From Parabacteroides gordonii MS-1 = DSM 23371 (GTDB taxonomy: Bacteria; Bacteroidota; Bacteroidia; Bacteroidales; Tannerellaceae), in NCBI RefSeq assembly GCF_000969825.1, contig NZ_KQ033919.1:114030-178029 (forward strand): a stretch of 64,000 nt of DNA. Direction: 5' to 3'. The notes below the pieces were generated by a model. The model did not search any database and was not told the origin of the DNA. It was given only the letters and a program-made list of their open reading frames with translations. Positions 54,228 to 61,389 of the stretch are shown piece by piece (position 1 is the first letter of the stretch; every line of letters starts with the position of its first letter). Both the position numbers and the translations under genes were made by a program.

Positions 54228-54472
54228 ACTCGTTTTCGTTTTTAATTAAGTTTTTTATTTTCCCTTTTTTCAAGTCTTTCGACTTTGCCGGAAGGGTTGT
54301 TTTTCATGTGCGTCCCAAACGACGAAGCAGGAACGCAGTGCAAGGAATCGGAAATGAAATTTTATGAATACCGAAATCTATGATTTAGGAAGATTACGTC
54401 AAATTTCATTTCGGATAGCGTAGCGATACTTGGATAGCGTTCGTTCGCCGTAATTTTGCACACGAAAACAAG
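54228..54472 (-). promoter_or_regulatory. Fold-back promoter module g
   Basis: Arm A 54296-54350 against arm B 54424-54472, one of the best matched pairs. Arm B has TTG (54430), exactly 18 nt, TAATTTTG (54451-54458). CAAGTCTTTCGACTTTG hairpin and TTTTCCC near the start. The stretch to 54718 holds no gene; a GATACC/GGTATC hairpin lies at about 54645-54680. Confidence 0.75.
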
Positions 54473-54718
54473 ACCGGGCGAAAGTCTGGATAACGACAGG
54501 AAACATCAACATTCATTACATAAGGGCTGTAAAAGAGAAGCAGGCAGTTACGCTGCTATAAAAGGGAAACAAGGAAATTAAAAAAGTGGGCACGGAGCAA
54601 TCTGTAAAAAAGGGGGGATGCCACCTGTCTTCGGGCAAAAGAAGATACCATACCGATAGGATTTAACCGATACGGTATCTCTTTGGTAGTCATCAGTACC
54701 ATACTTTCAGAAAACCAT

Positions 54719-55219
54719 TTAAAAACATTCGATATTCGCCTCTTGGAAAATCTGCGGGGCGTGCTGATAAAGCAAAGGAAGATTCAATACCGCCATTGGA
54801 TATTCCACAAATCCGCTTCTACGCTTGTAACCTGAATAGGTCGCTAAATTATTTGTCTCCAGAAACTCCATTGCATCCGGATAATGATTCACATCAATAA
54901 ATGTACGGTCTGGCAAATCGAGTGCATCCATGCTCTCCAAATTGACGGATAGCACGATATACTCTGTTTCATCTTCCACACTTTGCAAAGTAAGTGCTAA
55001 CCAGCCATTGCCATAAAATTGAGGCATGAGATAAAAGCGTTCTCCACGAAACTCGTATTCTTTCCGCGTTAGGGAGCTGTCCGGATCTACCAAGCGAAAA
55101 TCATCCTCTCCAGAAACAAATTCTGTTGATGGGTCACTGACATCCACATACGTTCCATTTACATTGTGACACAAATACTCTGCATTTTCTGAACGAACAA
55201 TCACAAATTGAATTTCCAT
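54719..55219 (-). CDS. Acidic hypothetical cargo protein (166 aa)
   Basis: Beta-rich and acidic: VIVRSENAEYLCHNVNGTYVDV, EDDFRLVDPDSSLTRKEYEFRGERFYLMP, ALTLQSVEDETEYIVLSVNLE. No membrane or signal segment. Behind module h. Could be a DNA mimic judging from acidity, but that is a guess; no family recognised. Confidence 0.68.
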   Translation of the reverse strand: MEIQFVIVRSENAEYLCHNVNGTYVDVSDPSTEFVSGEDDFRLVDPDSSLTRKEYEFRGERFYLMPQFYGNGWLALTLQSVEDETEYIVLSVNLESMDALDLPDRTFIDVNHYPDAMEFLETNNLATYSGYKRRSGFVEYPMAVLNLPLLYQHAPQIFQEANIECF

Positions 55220-55500
55220 ACTTTTAAAATTTAGCTATTAAACATCATGTTCTTTTTTTCCCTTTTTTCGGAAGCTTTTAGGCTTCTCCAGTCGGGATTT
55301 GATTTTTACGTGCATTCAAGATTGCCTTTAAGGAAAAGCAGGCAAGGAATTTGGACAGAATTTTTACAGTTGCGGTATGGAGCGTATACGACATTTGAGC
55401 GATTGAAAATCGGGAAAGCTACTGAAAAATTGTGTTCAAATAGCGTAGCGGTACTTGAATGTTTTTCCGTGGCAATACCTTTGCACAGGAAAAAACAAGT
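55220..55500 (-). promoter_or_regulatory. Fold-back promoter module h
   Basis: Arm A about 55301-55346 against arm B about 55449-55500. Arm B has TTG (55455), exactly 18 nt, TACCTTTG (55476-55483). GAAGCTTTTAGGCTTC hairpin and TTTCCC near the start. Confidence 0.72.
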
Positions 55501-55637
55501 CCTGACTGGTAGCAGCCTGAAACGAAATAATTTCGTTTTATACAAGGGTAAAACGGAGTGATAAAAAAGGGAATGACCACAAAGAGCAGCCGACAAAAGC
55601 CGGCTTTCTTTTGTTCCTGTGGGAGGAGCTGGGACAT

Positions 55638-55952
55638 TTAATCCGTTACATCATAATAATAGCTTAGCTCGTCATCTTCCAGATACTCCATTGCATATTG
55701 ACTGGCTTGTGCCCAAAGGGTATTATACAATGTCGCAATTTCCGGCCTTGTTTCATAATACTGCCATATCTTATGGTTAAGCACTAAAACCAGTTCCGTG
55801 AGATACTTGTAGTTCTCTTTCCACTCCTTAAAAGCACGGTTGAAAGTGTCCTGTATCGCCGAAAGACCAAATCGGTCAGCAATGGAAAAATCATTCCAAA
55901 AGGTTGTTTGCAATTCATAACCGTTCTCTAACATAAATTCTCTGAATGTCAT
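55638..55952 (-). CDS. Small acidic hypothetical cargo protein (104 aa)
   Basis: Helical: MTFREFMLENGYELQTTFWNDFSIADRFG, then FKEWKENYKYLTELVLVLNHKIWQYYETRPEIATLYNTLW and a final acidic DDELSYYYDVTD. It resembles small proteins common on Bacteroidales conjugative elements; no named family. Behind module i. Confidence 0.7.
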   Translation of the reverse strand: MTFREFMLENGYELQTTFWNDFSIADRFGLSAIQDTFNRAFKEWKENYKYLTELVLVLNHKIWQYYETRPEIATLYNTLWAQASQYAMEYLEDDELSYYYDVTD

Positions 55953-56177
55953 AATGCCTCAAATTTTAAGATTAATATTTTATTTATTTCCCTTCGATAC
56001 TTCCTGTACCGAAAGGTTGATTATTTTTCTGCCCACGGGATTGGCGGCCAGAACGGGCAAGGAGGATGCGGAAAATACACTCTTCGATATTTCGGAGAGG
56101 AAGATTTTACAGCAGCAAGTGTCAGCGGTCCTTGACAGGACGGACAGCCGGCAATCGAATTTTGCAGGGAAATAACC
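55953..56177 (-). promoter_or_regulatory. Fold-back promoter module i
   Basis: Arm A 56018-56069 against arm B 56125-56177, long well matched flanks (TTATTTTTCTGC and GGCCAG). The -7 region reads GAATTTTG (56157-56164), one base off consensus, and the TTG (56132) is 22 nt away, so the box is weaker than the stem. Confidence 0.6.
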
Positions 56178-56416
56178 AGGCTTGCGGGATAGAAATATAG
56201 GGGGTAGCTGGATGGGGCTATAAAGGAGGGCCGGAGTCTAAAAAAGGAAACTGGCACAAGCGGCCACCTACAACAGTTGGGCGGGAACATTCATAAATGT
56301 GTAAAAAGGAATAGTTTCCCACCACATTTTATGCAGAATATATACGGCATAAAACACAAGTGCGTAACAGCCTCTTGAGAAAGCGTTACGGCATTTGTTT
56401 AAGTACAGGTTACAGG

Positions 56417-56944
56417 CTATTTTACCTGAACGAGGTTGTCCTGTAGAGTTTTCCAGCCATACACTGCGGCCACATAGGGGTGGAGGGAACGTGTAACTTG
56501 GCGAAAACCATTCTCGTCAATTTCATAGTTGTAGATTTTTGCGGCAATCTGTTCTGCGTCGTCACGATTTTCAGCGACACGGTACAAAACATAATTCGTG
56601 CCATCATGGTGCGACATACGGCCTCGTATATCGTAGCCGTCACCGTACCACTCTGCATCATACTGGGTAGATTGTAATATCCCGGCAATGTTGTCACCCA
56701 AAATTTGATAGCCTTGTTTGCGTCCGTTCCACAATCCTAAATCTCCAAATGCAATAATGACTCCATTGACATCCTTGTTTAGGTTCTGCCGCTCATCCCC
56801 CAATTCATTATACACTTCGTCCGACCACTCTTCATCGCTGACCTTGTAGGCATCATCGTCCAGTTCTTCTCGCTTGAAATTTTGATAATACTCTCTTGCT
56901 GTTTCATCCAATAGAGCATCACTTGACCAAATTATTTGTTTCAT
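56417..56944 (-). CDS. Strongly acidic hypothetical cargo protein (175 aa)
   Basis: Very acidic: FKREELDDDAYKVSDEEWSDEVYNELGDE, then VIIAFGDLGLWNGRKQGYQIL and AEWYGDGYDIRGRMSHHDGTNYVLYRV. The I-A-F-G-D-L-G-x-W-N-G-R segment recurs in small proteins of phages and conjugative elements. The acid-rich surface fits a DNA-mimic antirestriction role, which is inference. Behind module j. Confidence 0.72.
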   Translation of the reverse strand: MKQIIWSSDALLDETAREYYQNFKREELDDDAYKVSDEEWSDEVYNELGDERQNLNKDVNGVIIAFGDLGLWNGRKQGYQILGDNIAGILQSTQYDAEWYGDGYDIRGRMSHHDGTNYVLYRVAENRDDAEQIAAKIYNYEIDENGFRQVTRSLHPYVAAVYGWKTLQDNLVQVK

Positions 56945-57150
56945 ACATTCTAATTTTTTATTTTCCCTTCCCTTCAGAGGCTTTTACCTCGTCCGGTGGG
57001 ATTTGATTTTACGTGCAAACCACAAGGCGGAAGAAGGGAACAATGCAAGGAGGAAGCGGAATCCGAAGGATTTCATTTGAACGGCATTGACTGCAAATGA
57101 AACGCGCCTTGCAGGTTCACGTCCGACTTAACTTCGCACTGTAAAATTAA
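56945..57150 (-). promoter_or_regulatory. Fold-back promoter module j
   Basis: Arm A 57001-57050 against arm B 57106-57150, well paired (TTTTACGTGC, GGGAAC, TGCAAGG). Arm B has TTG (57109), 17 nt, TAACTTCG (57129-57136). An extra perfect hairpin TTTCATTTG/CAAATGAAA sits in the loop. The stretch to 57431 holds no gene. Confidence 0.72.
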
Positions 57151-57431
57151 TGGACGGCGGACGTAACCTCACTTTTGGGAAGAAATATGGTTATAAGAGG
57201 GACTGGAAAGCTGCTCAGAGGTATGGAATTGAGAGAGTCTTCTTTTTTCTATTGAAAATCGTAATCTGCCTGTTCATCAAGTGGAGCTAAGTATAACAGT
57301 ATTACCGGGTGAAGATTTCATTTGGAGCTTGGCATCGCAACAGTCACTTATAAAAGTATGATGCGTATTAATCCGGTCATGAGCAAAACAAAAGCGACCA
57401 AAAGATCGCTTTGTTCATGATAAGGCAAGAA

Positions 57432-57812
57432 TTATTTTTTGCCTTTTTTCACGGGCTTTACCGGCTTTTCAGGAACATCCTCCTTTTCGATAGGAGGATA
57501 AAACTTGACAGCCACCATAACAACACGATTGTGCTTCACACCGACCTTGTCGGTCCACTCTTCAGGCTTAAAGTAGCCTTCAATGGTGAGCATCGTACCT
57601 TTGGTCAGTTGGTCGAATGACCCAGTATTCTCGTTTTTACGCCAAGCCTCAATATTCATAAAGGCTGAAATGCGGTTGGTTTCCTCGGCATTCCTTTCCT
57701 GACGGCTTACGGCCAATGGGAAACGTGCGACACTGCTGTTGGTGAACTCTCGGATTTCAGCGTCTTTACCTAAGAATCCGGTTACTGTGAAATTGTTTTC
57801 AATCTTTTTCAT
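57432..57812 (-). CDS. ssb: Single-strand DNA-binding protein SSB
   Basis: 126 residues, one OB fold: ENNFTVTGFLGKDAEIREFTNSSVARFPLAVSR, ISAFMNIEAWRKNEN, TKGTMLTIEGYFKPEEWTDKVGVKHNRVVMVAVKFYPP. The C-terminus is basic (VKPVKKGKK), not the acidic DDDIPF tail of housekeeping SSB. Plasmid ssb genes are typical of leading regions, where they blunt the SOS response in the recipient. Behind module k. Confidence 0.9.
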   Translation of the reverse strand: MKKIENNFTVTGFLGKDAEIREFTNSSVARFPLAVSRQERNAEETNRISAFMNIEAWRKNENTGSFDQLTKGTMLTIEGYFKPEEWTDKVGVKHNRVVMVAVKFYPPIEKEDVPEKPVKPVKKGKK

Positions 57813-58029
57813 GTTGAATTGCTTTTAGAAGTTATTAAATCAATTTTTACACTGCCTAAAAAGTAGATGTCGTTTAAGGGATGCACCAAGGATAGCGCGT
57901 CAATACGCTTTATTTTTAGCCACAGGTAAAATCGAAGGCTCGATAAAGGAAGATTGAAGCGGCTACGCCATTGGTCAAGACAACCATGTCGTTCCCGTCG
58001 GCATACTATCTTTGCAGAGGAAAAATGAT
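57813..58029 (-). promoter_or_regulatory. Fold-back promoter module k (ssb)
   Basis: Arm A 57839-57891 against arm B 57968-58029. TATCTTTG at 58007-58014 but no clear TTG at the expected distance. Pairing is moderate. From 58030 to 58509 I see no gene, only Lys-codon-rich shadow reading frames. Confidence 0.52.
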
Positions 58030-58509
58030 GATTGCTTCGATAAAAAGCGATTATGGAAAATGGGAAACAAGTAAACCGGTAATGATAAGGAAAAAGAGCA
58101 AATCCAAATGTCGGCACAAAGGCGAGACATCCGTCCGAAAGTCAGTGAAGAATAGCAAAGCCAAAGCGAGACATGCCTGGCTTGAATTGAGACTGTAACA
58201 AACAGAATACCATCCAATCAGAAAAAAGGCCACTGCATAAGGAATGTGTCAGCCAAGAGTGGACAGAAGCGTAGGTAGCCCATCCTTGGAGGATAGTGAT
58301 ATCCGCATCGAAAAAAAATGGAACTGGAAGGAAAAACGGCAGGAAGAACCAGACTTTTCACAAAGTGGTTTCCAATTCGCTTTGTGCGAATGGCTGGTTT
58401 CTACAAAAGGGAGTGGCGCAGCCAAAAGAAAAAGTTATAAAAGGAAAATGGAAGTAAGGCTGAAATGGGTGATTCCATTCCAGCCAGTCGATGATATTTG
58501 TCCAAGGTG

Positions 58510-58770
58510 TCATTGAAATTCAACCATCATAATACGATGCTCGAATATTTTGGTTTTGTCGCTGGGACGTCGCTGGCAAACCCAAAGGTGTCGTGCACCG
58601 TAACCGTATGTGAAATATTCATCAAGTGGAGTTTTTTTCTCCAACTGTCTCATGCTTTCACGCAATTCCGCCTCATTGCCAGAAAAAAGAATCGTGTTAA
58701 TGATTCGGAAATAAAGTTCAGTTACCTCGTCACAATAGGGGCAAAAGCTGTGTTCAATTGTTACTTTCAT
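58510..58770 (-). CDS. Small hypothetical protein with CPxC motif (86 aa)
   Basis: Starts MKVTIEHSFCPYCDEVTELYFRI; the CPYC pair suggests a metal site or redox pair. Rich in Glu and Arg; YGYGARHLWVCQRRPSD near the end adds a third Cys. 14 nt from the upstream gene; likely last of the 59599-to-58510 set. Confidence 0.65.
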   Translation of the reverse strand: MKVTIEHSFCPYCDEVTELYFRIINTILFSGNEAELRESMRQLEKKTPLDEYFTYGYGARHLWVCQRRPSDKTKIFEHRIMMVEFQ

Positions 58771-58784
58771 GCTTCTTTTGATTT

Positions 58785-59114
58785 TTATTGTACTTCGATT
58801 ATATCTTCAATTCGACCATATAGGACAGAACGTAGTGCGGTTTTGTCAATGGCATAATATTCGGCAATATGTCCATGTTGTTTCACGAAATACCGTTTGA
58901 GAACATCGGAGAAGTCAAAACGGTAGCCCATTAAAGCGATACCTCTTTTGAAATGGCAGCACTCTTTCACATTGCGGGTGAGCCAGTTCTTTTCTTCCCG
59001 ACTCAACTTGTCGCCATTATCAAGACGTTCCCGTAATTTGTAAACCTTGCTATCTTTCAGTTTTTCCAATTCGGGCACATCCCATTGGACGAATTTCATT
59101 GCTATCTGTGTCAT
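58785..59114 (-). CDS. Hypothetical cargo protein (109 aa)
   Basis: MTQIAMKFVQWDVPELEKLKDSKVYKLRERLDNGDKLSREEKNWLTRNVKEC, then FKRGIALMGYRFDFSDVLKRYFVKQHGHIAEYYAIDKTALR: a mostly helical basic protein of a kind common on Bacteroidales conjugative elements. A later ATG (MKFVQWDVP) is possible. Unknown function. Confidence 0.72.
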   Translation of the reverse strand: MTQIAMKFVQWDVPELEKLKDSKVYKLRERLDNGDKLSREEKNWLTRNVKECCHFKRGIALMGYRFDFSDVLKRYFVKQHGHIAEYYAIDKTALRSVLYGRIEDIIEVQ

Positions 59115-59141
59115 GGTTTCTATGTTGTAAAATTGTAAAAA

Positions 59142-59273
59142 TTACTTCATCACAGTATTTAATACTCTCTCTTTGCCACAGATGAAACGAACAGTGATTT
59201 TGTTGTCGAAATCACCGACAATCGTTCCATCCGTGTGTCTCTTATAGAATAAGCAAAGTGTAGGATAGACCAT
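59142..59273 (-). CDS. Small hypothetical protein (43 aa)
   Basis: MVYPTLCLFYKRHTDGTIVG, then DFDNKITVRFICGKERVLNTVMK. Lies between 59297 and 58785 on the same strand, 23 and 27 nt from its neighbours, with strand-like alternation. Too short for certainty. Confidence 0.5.
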   Translation of the reverse strand: MVYPTLCLFYKRHTDGTIVGDFDNKITVRFICGKERVLNTVMK

Positions 59274-59296
59274 AATTTTACTTTATCTTCTTCTAC

Positions 59297-59599
59297 TCAT
59301 TCAGTTACTAATTTGACCTTCCATTCTCCCTGAGAGAATATTCTAAAGCTCACGTACTCGTCTTCAAATTCATAGGTTAGAATCTTGATATAGACTTTAT
59401 CTTTGTCCTCCAACGATTCTACCAATTTTTTGATTTCTTCTTCTGGATACACCCAACGAGAGGAAAATTCTGCATCTACACTATCACCATATCGATTGGT
59501 AAATTCGCTGAAAGTGTCATCCAAGAAAGCCTCTATTTTGTCGAGGTCTGTTTTATTTTCCGTTCTTGCGTGGAAAATGTTGGTTGCATAATTTGCCAT
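59297..59599 (-). CDS. DUF1281-related short protein (100 aa)
   Basis: Start at 59599 (MANYATNIFHARTENKTDLDKIEAFLDDTFSEF). It shares the M-x-N-Y-x-T-N start with the DUF1281 protein at 52821, then a charged middle (WVYPEEEIKKLVESLEDKDKVYIKILTYEFEDEYVSFRIF). Probably a short form of the same fold. First gene behind module l. Confidence 0.72.
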   Translation of the reverse strand: MANYATNIFHARTENKTDLDKIEAFLDDTFSEFTNRYGDSVDAEFSSRWVYPEEEIKKLVESLEDKDKVYIKILTYEFEDEYVSFRIFSQGEWKVKLVTE

Positions 59600-59826
59600 A
59601 AATACCAAGTTTTAAGTTTGTTACTTTCCCTCCTGTAGCATTTCACTTACTTTCGGGCTTGATTGAAATTATGTCGCTTCAACAGGTGGCATGGCTATGT
59701 ATGCAGGGTTTCACTACAAAATACTACCTCTGCGAAGCGGAGCGTGGAGATTTTGTAGTGAACCTTCAGGTTACAACCTTGCATACAATAAAGACATGGC
59801 AAATACCTTTGCGACACAATTCCCAT
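59600..59826 (-). promoter_or_regulatory. Fold-back promoter module l
   Basis: Arm A 59661-59710 against arm B 59775-59826, long matches at ATTATGTCGC, GGCATGG and TGTATGCAGGGTT. Arm B has TACCTTTG at 59804-59811. The loop carries an additional perfect 13-bp hairpin (59710-59722 with 59750-59762) with an inner CTCTGC-gaa-GCGGAG. Confidence 0.7.
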
Positions 59827-60011
59827 CGGGCAGACCGAAAGTTGATATGCGAGCATGTGGGAGTTTGCTCGGTACGGATGTGTGTAAAAGGTGGCTATGA
59901 AGTAAAAGAGTATCGCAGCGAAAAGAGAAAAGAGGCAAGAGCTTATCTTCTCTTTTGGCTGTATGGGTAGAATGGGAAAATCACAAAAAGTAACATGAAA
60001 ATCCAGTTTGG

Positions 60012-60102
60012 TTTAGTTTGTTAGCCTTATATATGCTAAACTAAATTAAACTAAATATAGGCAGGCATTTTTGGCTGCCTGTACAAAAAAGATTATCTTT
60101 GC
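60012..60102. other. Inverted/direct repeat cluster near the right end of the element
   Basis: TTTAGTTTGTTAGC (60012-60025) and GCTAAACTAAA (60035-60045) form an imperfect inverted repeat, followed by more AAACTAAA repeats, a GGCAG/CTGCC hairpin (60060-60080) and a -7-like TATCTTTG (60094-60101) with no gene after it. Possible integrase-binding sites or element end; the partner att site is not in the window. Confidence 0.35.
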
Positions 60103-60396
60103 TACAAGCAATACAACTTCAAGAGATAATAATTTGTATTCTCTTTATGAGCTGCAAATAATTTGTTAGTTAAAGTTAGGAGCAAATTCTTCGAATGATG
60201 AGAGCAGATAAAATTGCTCGGAATGCACTCTGAAAGCAAACAAACGAAAAGAAAGAAACAGAGTGCAAATAGAAAAATGAGAAATCACTTTAATTCCTAT
60301 TTTTGTTCCTTATTTGTTTCTCCACTAAAATCACCTTTCTTATAACATATTGATTATAAAATATTTAAGTGTATATTTTTAAGATGATTAAGAATA

Positions 60397-60708
60397 TTAC
60401 CAAGTAACGGGATGTTTCGGGCGCAAAGTTGAAAAGATTCCTTTACTTAACCAAATAAAAGTCAATGTTTTTTTCGTTAACCAGTAAATATCATACTAAA
60501 TCACACTAGTAAAATAGGAGAAAATCATATAGTCCCTGCTTCTTCCCCTAAAATACACACGAAGCCCTTATCCATCTTTGAAACTTCAAAAACGGACAGC
60601 CATTTTACACGCTAAACTTTTCAGCAAAGCTCTTTTTATCTCAAAATCGTCTGGTGGAAAACGCCTTTTCTCACCGTAGGGGGATATCTTTTTTCCGTTA
60701 CTTGGTAA
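60397..60708. repeat. Inverted repeats around a 284-bp segment upstream of the fimbrial operon (candidate invertible promoter)
   Basis: TTACCAAGTAACGG at 60397-60410 and its exact complement CCGTTACTTGGTAA at 60695-60708. The distal repeat ends 27 nt before the DUF3575 start. Inside, on the plus strand, are CATCTTTG (60573-60580) and TATCTTTT (60685-60692), each one base off the -7 consensus. There is no gene between the repeats. Confidence 0.65.
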
Positions 60709-60735
60709 GTAACATCCACGAAACACTAGTTTAAT

Positions 60736-61389
60736 ATGTATATAAAGGGTAAATATCTTACACGGCTAATCATTTGCATTTCTCTACTGCAGGTATTAGT
60801 ATCTCCCGGTTTTGCACAAAGGGAGACGGATAAAGAGGGGTCGGAACTCAAAACGCCTCTCCTCGCACTGAAAACAAACCTTTTGTTTGACGCCGCCATG
60901 ATGCCTAACGTGGAGATCGAGCTCCCGCTGGGCCGTCGCTGGTCGCTCAACGGCGAATATATGTTCCCCTGGTGGCTGTTTAGCGGCGACAAATATTGCC
61001 TGCAAATCCTTGCCGGCGGTCTGGAAGGCCGCTACTGGCTGGGTAACCGCACGAAACGCCCCGCGCTGACAGGCCATTTCCTCGGCTTCTATGCCGGTGG
61101 CGGCAAATACGACCTGCAATGGGAACGCGAAGGCTATCAGGGCGAGTTCTTTATCGCCTCCGGCATTAGCTACGGATATACCCATAAGATATCACGCCAC
61201 CTACGGCTCGAATATACAATCGGCTTAGGCCTTCTGCGCACCGGCTATCGGCATTATCACGCCCGCGACAACTATCAGGTGTTGCATTGGCAGAACGACG
61301 GCAACTATACCTGGGTGGGCCCTACTAAAGTGAAAGTCTCGCTCGTCTGGGTATTGGGACGTAAAGTAAGGAAGGGAGGCAGACGATGA
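60736..61389 (+). CDS. DUF3575 fimbria-associated protein
   Basis: 217 residues with a signal peptide (LIICISLLQVLVSPGFAQ). DUF3575 pattern: LKTNLLFDAAMMPNVEIELPLGRRWSLNGEYMFPWW, then LGNRTKRPALTGHFLGFYAGGGKYDLQWEREGYQGEF and a beta-barrel-like end (LRLEYTIGLGLLRTGYRHYH). In Bacteroidales, DUF3575 genes usually begin fimbrial operons; the protein is probably in the outer membrane. Its stop overlaps the next start by 4 nt (ATGA). GC-rich codon use differs from the element to the left, fitting resident chromosome. Confidence 0.9.
   Translation: MYIKGKYLTRLIICISLLQVLVSPGFAQRETDKEGSELKTPLLALKTNLLFDAAMMPNVEIELPLGRRWSLNGEYMFPWWLFSGDKYCLQILAGGLEGRYWLGNRTKRPALTGHFLGFYAGGGKYDLQWEREGYQGEFFIASGISYGYTHKISRHLRLEYTIGLGLLRTGYRHYHARDNYQVLHWQNDGNYTWVGPTKVKVSLVWVLGRKVRKGGRR

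Noticed and set aside
59659-59970. 103-residue plus-strand frame through module l
   Set aside because: It lies within the fold-back and hairpin structures and has no counterpart in other modules.
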